A stretch of 64,000 bases of DNA, from positions 1-64,000 of the forward strand of contig CBDAQZ010000003.1 in NCBI GenBank assembly GCA_965199335.1, written 5' to 3'. A program made the position numbers and the translations under genes. The notes beneath the pieces were generated by a model that saw only the letters and a program-made list of their open reading frames with translations, was not told the DNA's origin and made no database searches. Position 1 is the first letter of the stretch, and each line of letters begins with the position of its first letter. Positions 26,151 through 33,216 of this stretch are shown piece by piece. This stretch comes from CBDAQV01 sp965199335. GTDB taxonomy: Bacteria > Pseudomonadota > Alphaproteobacteria > CALMVH01.

Positions 26151-27014
26151 ATGCATCGTTACCTGCTTGCCCTGTTTCTTGCCTTTCCTTTACCCGCCAC
26201 AGCCGCGCCGATGAAGGTGATAGCCAGCTTCAGCATCCTTGGCGATCTGGTCGAACAGGTCGGCGGGGACGATGTCGCGGTAACGACTCTTGTCGGACCG
26301 AACGGCGACACCCATGAGTACGAGCCCAGGCCCTCCGATGCGCAGGCAATCGCCGCTGCCGATCTGCTGGTCGTCAACGGGCTGGGACTCGAAGGCTGGA
26401 TGGAGCGGCTGAAGGAGGCATCCGGCTACAAAGGGCCTGTTGTCGTCGGGACGGCAAACATCGATCCGGTCCATCCGGGCCATGGTGCTGGTATCGATCC
26501 CCATGCCTGGCAGTCGGTCCGAAATGCCATCGGCTATGTCGATGCAATCGAGGCCGGATTGGAAAAAGTCGATCCGGCGCATGAAGCAGACTATCAGAAG
26601 CGTGCCAATGCCTATCGTAAAACATTGAGAATGCTGGATGATGATGTGCATGCTACTTTTGTAAACATCGCTCCGGCAAAGCGTATTGTCATCACAACAC
26701 ATGATGCCTTCGGATATTACGGTCAGGAATACGGAATCCGTTTTCTTGCTCCAGAGGGGTTAAGCACTGAAAGCGAACCGACGGCGCAGGCCATCTCCAA
26801 TCTGATCTCTCAAATAAAGCAACAGCACGTCCACGCCGTATTCATCGAGAATATGAGCGACCCGCGCCTGACCAGGCAGATTGCCACCGAAGCCGGGGTG
26901 GATGTCACCGGGGAGCTGTATTCGGACGCATTGTCGGTCCCATCCGGCCCCGCCTCGTCCTACATCGACATGGTTCGGTACAACACCGGCATGCTGGCGC
27001 GGGCGATGCAGTAA
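26151..27014 (+). CDS. Zinc ABC transporter periplasmic binding protein (ZnuA/AztC-like)
   Basis: A 287-residue cluster A-I metal-binding protein. A signal peptide (LLALFLAFPLPATAA) precedes the mature domain. Likely zinc ligands are His55 in THEYEPR, His118 in DPHAW, His184 in THDAFGYY and an Asp near residue 261 in LYSDALS. The short loop HPGHG takes the place of the long His-rich loop of ZnuA. The Zur box 13 bp upstream says it is expressed in zinc starvation. No permease or ATPase gene is adjacent, so its transporter must be encoded elsewhere. An in-frame GTG at 26142 is an alternative start. Confidence 0.9.
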   Translation: MHRYLLALFLAFPLPATAAPMKVIASFSILGDLVEQVGGDDVAVTTLVGPNGDTHEYEPRPSDAQAIAAADLLVVNGLGLEGWMERLKEASGYKGPVVVGTANIDPVHPGHGAGIDPHAWQSVRNAIGYVDAIEAGLEKVDPAHEADYQKRANAYRKTLRMLDDDVHATFVNIAPAKRIVITTHDAFGYYGQEYGIRFLAPEGLSTESEPTAQAISNLISQIKQQHVHAVFIENMSDPRLTRQIATEAGVDVTGELYSDALSVPSGPASSYIDMVRYNTGMLARAMQ

Positions 27015-27022
27015 ATTTAGTG

Positions 27023-27050
27023 TTGACGCTCGGCCGATTTCCCCTATATT
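27023..27050 (+). promoter_or_regulatory. Promoter of the alpha operon
   Basis: TTGACG (27023) and TATATT (27045) are separated by 16 bp, a good housekeeping sigma-factor promoter. It starts 9 bp after the zinc-binding-protein stop and lies about 125 bp before rpsM, so the ribosomal operon has its own transcription start. Confidence 0.65.
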
Positions 27051-27100
27051 GCCGCATCTTCCGGCATTTCGATGCGGGTTCGTTTGTGCGCGCCTCAAGA

Positions 27101-27160
27101 AACGGTGACCTAACCGTTGGCTGGCGCGTTTCGTATTTCAGCTGCCCGGCATATGCCGGG
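27101..27160 (+). promoter_or_regulatory. Leader hairpins before rpsM
   Basis: Two structures lie in the untranslated leader: AACGGT/ACCGTT (27101-27118) and the perfect 16-nt palindrome CCCGGCATATGCCGGG (27145-27160), which ends 4 nt before the AGGGAG ribosome-binding site. Position suggests translational control by a ribosomal protein, but no known leader family was recognised. Confidence 0.4.
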
Positions 27161-27176
27161 GTTCAGGGAGTTTAAC

Positions 27177-27554
27177 GTGGCGCGTATTGCAGGTGTGAAC
27201 ATTCCGGCGGGCAAGCGGGTAGAGATTTCGCTGCGTTATCTGTACGGCATCGGGCCGTACCAGGCGAAAGTGATCTGCGAGAAGCTGGGTATCCCGGCCG
27301 AGCGCCGCGTATCCGAATTGAGCGAGGACGAGATCTTCCGCATCCGCGAGATGATCGACCAGACCTACAAGGTCGAGGGCGATCTGCGCCGCGAAGTCGC
27401 GATGAATATCAAGCGCCTGATGGACCTTGGCTGCTATCGCGGCCTGCGTCATCGCAAGGGTCTGCCGGTTCGTGGCCAGCGCACGCACACCAATGCCCGC
27501 ACCCGCAAGGGTCCGGCAAAGCCGATCGCCGGCAAGAAAAAAGTCACCAAGTAA
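27177..27554 (+). CDS. rpsM: 30S ribosomal protein S13
   Basis: A 125-residue protein with the S13 start (ARIAGVNIP), helix-two-turn-helix region and the C-terminal RGLRHRKGLPVRGQRT signature that contacts 16S rRNA and the subunit bridge. GTG 27177, preceded by AGGGAG, gives the expected N-terminus. It heads the alpha operon here. In most bacteria secY and adk lie just upstream; here the upstream gene is the zinc-binding protein. Confidence 0.97.
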   Translation: MARIAGVNIPAGKRVEISLRYLYGIGPYQAKVICEKLGIPAERRVSELSEDEIFRIREMIDQTYKVEGDLRREVAMNIKRLMDLGCYRGLRHRKGLPVRGQRTHTNARTRKGPAKPIAGKKKVTK

Positions 27555-27575
27555 ACTCGACGGGATTCGAATCAG

Positions 27576-27971
27576 ATGGCCGAAAAACCAGGCGCAAATC
27601 GCCTGCGCCGCAAGGAACGCAAGAATATCATTTCTGGCGTTGCGCATGTGAACGCAAGCTTCAACAACACGATCATCACGATCACCGACGCCCAGGGCAA
27701 CACGATCGCGTGGGCCTCGGCCGGAAGTTCGGAGTTCAAGGGATCGCGCAAGTCGACCCCGTACGCCGCGCAGATCGCTGCCGAGAACGCGGGCCGCAAG
27801 GCGCAGGAACACGGCATGCAGACCCTGGAGGTCGAAGTGACCGGTCCCGGTTCGGGACGTGAATCGGCCCTGCGCGCCTTGCAGTCGGTCGGTTTCAACA
27901 TCACCGCGATCAAGGACATCACGCCGATCCCGCACAACGGCTGCCGTCCGCCAAAGAAGCGCCGCGTCTGA
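27576..27971 (+). CDS. rpsK: 30S ribosomal protein S11
   Basis: A 131-residue platform protein of the small subunit. GVAHVNASFNNTIITITD and the C-terminal TPIPHNGCRPPKKRRV are S11 signatures. It follows rpsM after 21 bp and precedes rpoA after 68 bp in the standard order. Confidence 0.98.
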   Translation: MAEKPGANRLRRKERKNIISGVAHVNASFNNTIITITDAQGNTIAWASAGSSEFKGSRKSTPYAAQIAAENAGRKAQEHGMQTLEVEVTGPGSGRESALRALQSVGFNITAIKDITPIPHNGCRPPKKRRV

Positions 27972-28039
27972 TTCCAGACGGTTTTGCTGGCAAAAAACTA
28001 TTTCGCACCGGATTTTTCCGAGAGCCATTCGAGGATTAG

Positions 28040-29053
28040 ATGCACAAGAACTGGAACGAGTTGATCAAGCCGAGCAAGCTGGGCGTAAACGCCGGGCACG
28101 ACCCCCGTCGCTTCGGTAACATTGTCGCCGAGCCGCTGGAGCGCGGCTATGGCGTGACGCTGGGCAACAGCCTGCGCCGCATCCTGCTGTCGTCCCTGCA
28201 GGGCGCGGCCGTGACCTCGATTCAGATCGAGGGCGTACTGCACGAATTCTCGTCGATCCCCGGTGTCCGCGAGGACGTGACCGACGTGGTGCTGAACATC
28301 AAGTCGCTGGCGCTGCGCATGCACGCCGAAGGCCCGAAGAAGATGCGCCTGAAGGCCGAAGGCCCGGGCGAAGTCACCGCCGCCCAGATCGAGACCGGCG
28401 CCGACATCGAGATCATGAACCCCGAGCTGGTGATCTGCACCCTCGACCGCGACACCAGCCTGACGATGGAACTGACGGTACAGAACGGCAAGGGCTATCG
28501 CTCCGCCGCCAACAACCGTCCGGAAGATGCGCCGATCGGCCTGATCCCGATCGACAGCGTGTTCAGCCCGGTTCGCAAGGTTACCTGCCGCGTGGACAAC
28601 ACCCGCGTCGGCCAGATCACCGACTACGACAAGCTGACGATGCAGATCGAGACCACCGGCGCCGTGACGCCCGAGGATGCCGTGGCCTACGCCGCGCGCA
28701 TCATGCAGGACCAGCTGCAGGTTTTCATCAACTTCCACGAGCCGACAGCCGGTGCCGGCGCGGAACGCCAGGAAGACCTGCCGTTCAACCGTAACCTGCT
28801 GCGCAAGGTCGACGAGCTGGAGCTGTCGGTCCGTTCGGCGAACTGCCTGAAGAACGACAACATCATCTACATCGGCGACCTGGTTCAGAAGAGCGAAGGC
28901 GAGATGCTGCGCACCCCGAACTTCGGCCGCAAGTCGCTGAACGAGATCAAGGAAGTGCTGTCCACCATGGGCCTGCACCTCGGCATGCAGGTCGCCGGTT
29001 GGCCGCCTGAAAACATCGAGGACCTCGCCCGCAAGCTGGACGAGCCGTACTAA
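28040..29053 (+). CDS. rpoA: DNA-directed RNA polymerase subunit alpha
   Basis: A 337-residue subunit with an N-terminal dimerisation domain (GYGVTLGNSLRRILLSSL) and a C-terminal domain (about 250-325, RSANCLKNDNIIYIGDLV) that contacts UP elements and activators. Length is normal. A strong hairpin lies between its stop and rplQ. Confidence 0.98.
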   Translation: MHKNWNELIKPSKLGVNAGHDPRRFGNIVAEPLERGYGVTLGNSLRRILLSSLQGAAVTSIQIEGVLHEFSSIPGVREDVTDVVLNIKSLALRMHAEGPKKMRLKAEGPGEVTAAQIETGADIEIMNPELVICTLDRDTSLTMELTVQNGKGYRSAANNRPEDAPIGLIPIDSVFSPVRKVTCRVDNTRVGQITDYDKLTMQIETTGAVTPEDAVAYAARIMQDQLQVFINFHEPTAGAGAERQEDLPFNRNLLRKVDELELSVRSANCLKNDNIIYIGDLVQKSEGEMLRTPNFGRKSLNEIKEVLSTMGLHLGMQVAGWPPENIEDLARKLDEPY

Positions 29054-29055
29054 GT

Positions 29056-29136
29056 AATTTCCTCTCCCCGCGGGAGAGGGAATTCTAAAAAGGGCACACC
29101 GCCCGCACGGACGATACTGATCTTCAGGTCGTCCGT
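29056..29136 (+). promoter_or_regulatory. Tandem hairpins between rpoA and rplQ
   Basis: The first hairpin pairs CCTCTCCC (29061-29068) with GGGAGAGG (29072-29079) over a 3-nt loop and can extend to 13 bp through AATTT/GAATT. The second pairs ACGGACGA (29107-29114) with TCGTCCGT (29129-29136). No T-run follows, so a full terminator is unlikely; mRNA processing or attenuation that separates rplQ output from rpoA is more plausible. Confidence 0.5.
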
Positions 29137-29200
29137 ATCGCAATCGGATCCGCGTTGCGGGCCCCAAATTATGGCAGCGCCATAGGAAGGAACATTAGTT

Positions 29201-29629
29201 ATGCGTCACGGAATGCACGGCCGGAAACTCGGCCGCACCTCGAGCCATCGCAAGGCGATGTTCATGAACATGGCGCACGCCCTGATCAAGCACGAGCAGA
29301 TCAAGACGACCCTGCCAAAGGCGAAGGAACTTCGCCCGGTTGTGGAGAAGCTGATAACGCTAGGCAAGAAGGGTGGCCTCGCCAATCGCCGCCGCGCTTA
29401 TGCCGTGCTGCGCGACGATGTCATCGTGACCAAGCTGTTCGACGTCATCGCCACCCGCTACGCCGACCGTTCCGGCGGTTACGCGCGCGTGCTGAAAGCC
29501 GGTTTCCGCTATGGCGATGCCGCCCCGATGGCGATCATCGAACTGGTCGACCGCGACGTGAACGCCAAGGGCCTCGACAGCGGTCCGAAGCAGACCTTCG
29601 AGGAAGACTTCACGGAAGAAGCCGCCTAA
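29201..29629 (+). CDS. rplQ: 50S ribosomal protein L17
   Basis: A 142-residue protein. MRHGMHGRKLGRTSSHRKAM is the N-terminal signature, and the rest has the L17 two-domain core. It is the last gene of the alpha operon, 147 bp after rpoA, with AAGGA before the ATG. Confidence 0.98.
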   Translation: MRHGMHGRKLGRTSSHRKAMFMNMAHALIKHEQIKTTLPKAKELRPVVEKLITLGKKGGLANRRRAYAVLRDDVIVTKLFDVIATRYADRSGGYARVLKAGFRYGDAAPMAIIELVDRDVNAKGLDSGPKQTFEEDFTEEAA

Positions 29630-29655
29630 GCCGCTTTATTAAAGGAGACGCGACA

Positions 29656-30003
29656 ATGCTGAAGGTTCCTGCCATTGCCGCATTGTCGCTGCTCCTGTTT
29701 TCAGGTGCGGCCTTAGCCCAGCAGGGCGCAGCATATCCCGCAGTCGATTCGGCACCGTCGGCGACCACGGGGCCCAGCGCTCCGAAATCGCATGGCGGAG
29801 GGCGTGACACGACCGGCTCGAACGCGCAGACCTGCACCGACAGCTGCAACCGCAGCTTCGAGGTCTGCATGGACCAGGACGACGCCCTGCCCGGCAACGA
29901 GGACACGCTGCGCAATTCCAACAGCGCCACCAGCAACCTGATCGGCGGCCAGTCCGACTGCAAGGATCACCTGCGCAGCTGTCTGAATACCTGCGGCGGG
30001 TAA
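29656..30003 (+). CDS. Small exported protein with mirror-symmetric cysteines
   Basis: A 115-residue protein with signal peptide (AIAALSLLLFSGAALA) and a Pro/Gly/Ser-rich linker, then a C-terminal domain with six Cys at 60, 64, 71, 102, 109 and 113. The spacing is C-x3-C-x6-C and then C-x6-C-x3-C, mirror-symmetric about the centre, as expected for two helices joined by disulphides. AAAGGAG precedes the ATG. No known family. Likely periplasmic or secreted and disulphide-stabilised. Confidence 0.7.
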   Translation: MLKVPAIAALSLLLFSGAALAQQGAAYPAVDSAPSATTGPSAPKSHGGGRDTTGSNAQTCTDSCNRSFEVCMDQDDALPGNEDTLRNSNSATSNLIGGQSDCKDHLRSCLNTCGG

Positions 30004-30351
30004 ATGACGAGAAAGAAGACTATAATTATAGGCTCTTTACTCGCAGTTCTAATCGCTCTAGAGGGTTTATGGATAAATGGTTATGGACCTCAGCCAACTC
30101 CACTTAGTTTTCCGAAGTATGATACGAATGCATACTGCAAACAGCACTTCGAGACTGAGTGTCTAGAGAAAGAGTCTCGGTGGAAAACCGCCTCTCAAAA
30201 TGCATGGAATGCAGGTTTATCAGGATCTTTCTGGGATGATGAAGTTCCTTCGATGAGTGCGATCAGAAGTTGTGCCAAACAACAAAATACAATTGGATCA
30301 TACCAAGTTTTGTTTAACTGCTTGATGGAACACGTATCTCGTGGCCTTTGA
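30004..30351 (+). CDS. Low-GC unknown protein with N-terminal anchor
   Basis: A 115-residue protein with a basic start and one hydrophobic segment (IIIGSLLAVLIALEGLWI), so either membrane-anchored or exported. Four Cys lie in the outer part (YCKQHFETEC, RSCAKQ, LFNCLM). Its ATG directly abuts the stop of the Cys-rich gene and its end overlaps the HtrA start by 11 bp. Base composition is clearly lower in GC (roughly 43 %, by eye) than the neighbours, which suggests a foreign or fast-evolving origin. Confidence 0.6.
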   Translation: MTRKKTIIIGSLLAVLIALEGLWINGYGPQPTPLSFPKYDTNAYCKQHFETECLEKESRWKTASQNAWNAGLSGSFWDDEVPSMSAIRSCAKQQNTIGSYQVLFNCLMEHVSRGL

Positions 30352-31777
30352 TCATAAAGTTGACTGCGGAATCCATATAAGACTCCACGTTGCGTGGCGT
30401 GCATTCTGTTTTGTTATAGCTTTTTTCCTATCGTCAGCCCACGCTGAAACACCCCACAGCCGCGCCGACTTGACCTATTCCTTCGCGCCGCTGGTCAAGC
30501 AGGCAGCCCCCGCCGTCGTCAATATCTATGCGACCAGCCGGGTGCGCCAGCCGGTCAATCCCATGTTCAACGACCCGTTCATGCGCCAGTTCTTCGGCAA
30601 CAACATGCCGGGTGGACAGATGGCGACGCGCGTGCAGAACTCGCTCGGTTCCGGCGTAATCGTGCGCGAGGACGGGCTGATCGTCACCAACAACCACGTG
30701 ATCCATGACGCCGATGCGATCCGGGTGGTGCTGAACGACCGCCGCGAATTCCCGGCGAAGATCATAGTGCACGACGAGCATGCCGACCTGGCCGTGCTGC
30801 GGATCGAAACCGACGGCGAAAAGCTGCCGACCCTGCAGCTCGAGGACAGCGACGAGGCACAGGTCGGCGACCTGGTGCTGGCCATCGGCAACCCGTTCGG
30901 TGTCGGCCAGACGGTGACCAACGGCATCGTTTCCGCGCTTGGCCGCAGCGCCGAAGGCATCTCAGAATTCAACGAGTTCATCCAGACCGATGCGCCGATC
31001 AATCCGGGCAATTCCGGTGGCGCGCTGCTGTCGATGAACGGCAAGCTGCTGGGCATCAACGCCGCGATCTTCTCGCGCGATGGCGGTTCGCTCGGCATCG
31101 GCTTCGCCATCCCCGCCAACGCCGTGCGCGTGTTCGTCGACGCCGCGGAAACCGGCAAGGCCCCGGTTCACCCCTGGATCGGCCTCAACGGGCAAGCCGT
31201 GACCACCGACATTGCCGGCAGCCTGGGCATGAAGCGCCCGACCGGCCTGTTGATCGACAACGTGACCAAGGACGGTCCCGCCGACAAGGCCGGCATCAAG
31301 CAGGGCGACGTGCTGATGACGCTGGGCGACCGCGACATACTCGACACGCCGTCATTGCGTACGCGGCTGAGCACGCTGAAGCCCGGCGTCGAAGTGCCGG
31401 CCGCCATTTTCCGCAATGGCCAGTTGCAGACATTGGCGATTATACCGGTCGCCGCGCCCGAAACCACGCCGCGCGATCTTAAACTGCTGGATGGCCGCGA
31501 ACCGCTGGCGGGGGCGACGGTTGAAAACCTGTCCCCCGCCGTGACCGAGGATATGGGCATCATCAACCAGGGCACCGGCGTAATCGTCAGCGCCGTGGCC
31601 GACGGCAGCAGCGCCGCCCGCTTCGGCATTCGTACCGCCGATATCATCCTCGCCGTCAACACCGTGAAAGTCGATACGGTCGCCAAGCTGGCCGAGCTGG
31701 TGGCAACCCCGCAAACGCAATGGCGCATGACGATCCGTCGCGGCGATCAGATCATCAATGTGATGTTTCGCGGCTGA
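30341..31777 (+). CDS. HtrA/DegP-family periplasmic serine protease with two PDZ domains
   Basis: A 478-residue exported protease/chaperone. A GTG start at 30341 gives a signal peptide (AFCFVIAFFLSSAHA). The trypsin-like domain has His119 (TNNHVI), Asp149 (ADLAVL) and Ser225 (GNSGG), a complete triad. PDZ1 covers about 275-370 and PDZ2 about 390-475. The first base pairs overlap the low-GC gene. A second family member lies at 58988. It should degrade or refold damaged envelope proteins. Confidence 0.9.
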   Translation: MAFDHKVDCGIHIRLHVAWRAFCFVIAFFLSSAHAETPHSRADLTYSFAPLVKQAAPAVVNIYATSRVRQPVNPMFNDPFMRQFFGNNMPGGQMATRVQNSLGSGVIVREDGLIVTNNHVIHDADAIRVVLNDRREFPAKIIVHDEHADLAVLRIETDGEKLPTLQLEDSDEAQVGDLVLAIGNPFGVGQTVTNGIVSALGRSAEGISEFNEFIQTDAPINPGNSGGALLSMNGKLLGINAAIFSRDGGSLGIGFAIPANAVRVFVDAAETGKAPVHPWIGLNGQAVTTDIAGSLGMKRPTGLLIDNVTKDGPADKAGIKQGDVLMTLGDRDILDTPSLRTRLSTLKPGVEVPAAIFRNGQLQTLAIIPVAAPETTPRDLKLLDGREPLAGATVENLSPAVTEDMGIINQGTGVIVSAVADGSSAARFGIRTADIILAVNTVKVDTVAKLAELVATPQTQWRMTIRRGDQIINVMFRG

Positions 31778-31786
31778 TCGGCAAAA

Positions 31787-32722
31787 CTAGTCCCGCGATA
31801 TCCGTCCGCCAATTTCCTGAACCGAAACGGCCCTCACATCGCTGGCCCGGCTGTCGATGGAGTCGCTACGGTTGTCGCCGAGTATGAACACCGAGCCCTG
31901 CGCAACTGCGCTGCCGGGCACAGTGAACACTTCCGTATTGTTTACAGGATCGTCAGGCGACCTGACGATGATCCGGTGCGAATGACCGCCGGGCAGGGTT
32001 TCGATATATTGCGCCACCGGCTGCCCCGTTGCGGGATCGGGATAATCCTCGATTCGCTTTTCATCGACGGCGACATCGTTGATCCACAGCAATCCCTTCT
32101 TCACCTGGATGCGATCGCCGGTCACGCCGACCACGCGCCTGATGTAGCCTTCCGCTTCGATGATATCGCCACGCCGCGGTGGGGCATTCAGGTAGGCCAG
32201 CCGGTAGATCCAGCTCTCCTCGCCCTTGTGCAATGTGGGGCTCATCGAATCCGTGCCGTTGGTGACCGGCTGGATGATGGTCCCCTTGATCACCAGTGAC
32301 AGGCCGTTGACACCGTAGCTGCCCACCCATAGCGCAATAATGATCGGCCACGCCGAATACCATTTATTGGTATCGCCGGCAGATTGCGTTCCGGAATAAC
32401 CATCGGCGGGAAACGCATCGCCGCCCTGCGGCATGGCAAGGCGTCCATAGGAACCTTTGGCATCCGATATAATCTGGACGCACAGATAAGCGCTTACGAT
32501 CCTGAAGATAAGATCGGCGATTATGTAGTCGACGGCATGCGGCGAATAGGCAGCCATGCACCCGCAGCCACGAAAAGAGCCGACCGGCCCCGAACGGCAT
32601 AGCAGCTGGACACCGATGGACAATATTTCATATGCAAAAGCATAACGCGCGCGGCCAACGGAGCAAAAGCCGATGAAAGGCCCGGCAACTATATTGACGA
32701 TCACCACCCAGATCTTACGCAT
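31787..32722 (-). CDS. Signal peptidase I-like protein with catalytic Lys replaced by Arg
   Basis: A 311-residue S26-family protein. DSMSPTL (Ser159) aligns with the nucleophile box, RRGDII with box C, GYIRRVVGVTGDRI with box D and VFILGDNRSDSIDSR with box E. In box D the general base Lys (YIK in E. coli LepB, Lys145) is Arg195, encoded by AGG, one base from AAG. The N-terminal ~150 residues are unusual: Cys-rich, with two or three hydrophobic segments before the standard anchor. It may be inactive, regulatory or divergent; a true lepB is probably elsewhere. Confidence 0.8.
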   Translation of the reverse strand: MRKIWVVIVNIVAGPFIGFCSVGRARYAFAYEILSIGVQLLCRSGPVGSFRGCGCMAAYSPHAVDYIIADLIFRIVSAYLCVQIISDAKGSYGRLAMPQGGDAFPADGYSGTQSAGDTNKWYSAWPIIIALWVGSYGVNGLSLVIKGTIIQPVTNGTDSMSPTLHKGEESWIYRLAYLNAPPRRGDIIEAEGYIRRVVGVTGDRIQVKKGLLWINDVAVDEKRIEDYPDPATGQPVAQYIETLPGGHSHRIIVRSPDDPVNNTEVFTVPGSAVAQGSVFILGDNRSDSIDSRASDVRAVSVQEIGGRISRD

Positions 32723-32789
32723 GGTTTAGCCACCTATTTTTGTTATTTTTCTACAAAGGCAAATAACTGGTTTCAACGAAGCTTACAAA

Positions 32790-33083
32790 TCAAAGACCCG
32801 GGAATTCTCTTTTTACTGCATTTTGATACGGCCTTAGAATTTCTCCAGCCTGATCGGGCTGCATGCTTTGCGCCAATTTGCGCGTAGCGAACCCACAGGG
32901 AATTGCAGCCAGTAAGGCGATCCCGCTGGTGATGAACACAGGCAAGGCAGGATTATCTGCGTAATCGATCGTGTATTTGTTTAAGTTGACGGTTGCACTG
33001 GCGAGACGATCCAGCAGAAAACCCTGTGTCCGCTCCAGAAGCGTTGGGGATGAGACGGCATTTCCCAATCGTTGAATAGGCAT
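32790..33083 (-). CDS. Unknown 97-residue membrane protein
   Basis: One clear helix (ALPVFITSGIALLAAIPCGFA, about 50-70) follows a polar, Leu-rich N-terminus; the tail is basic. ATG 33083 has AGGAT upstream and the AT-rich AAGTTAACAAAAGGA leader found before other short genes here. An in-frame upstream ATG at 33227 would overlap the rarA start and is rejected. No family recognised. Confidence 0.55.
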   Translation of the reverse strand: MPIQRLGNAVSSPTLLERTQGFLLDRLASATVNLNKYTIDYADNPALPVFITSGIALLAAIPCGFATRKLAQSMQPDQAGEILRPYQNAVKREFPGL

Positions 33084-33216
33084 ATAATATCCTTTTGTTA
33101 ACTTATTATTATAGAATTTTACTTCGATCCACAAGGTTTTTTTGGGCATGAAAATATGAACATAGCTGTCGCAAAACTTTGCAAGCAGGTCGCAATATTT
33201 TCTGCTAGAAACCAGC

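Noticed and set aside
27555..27600. A tRNA T-loop-like GATTCGAATC between rpsM and rpsK
   Set aside because: The flanks cannot form an acceptor or anticodon stem; it is simply the rpsK leader.
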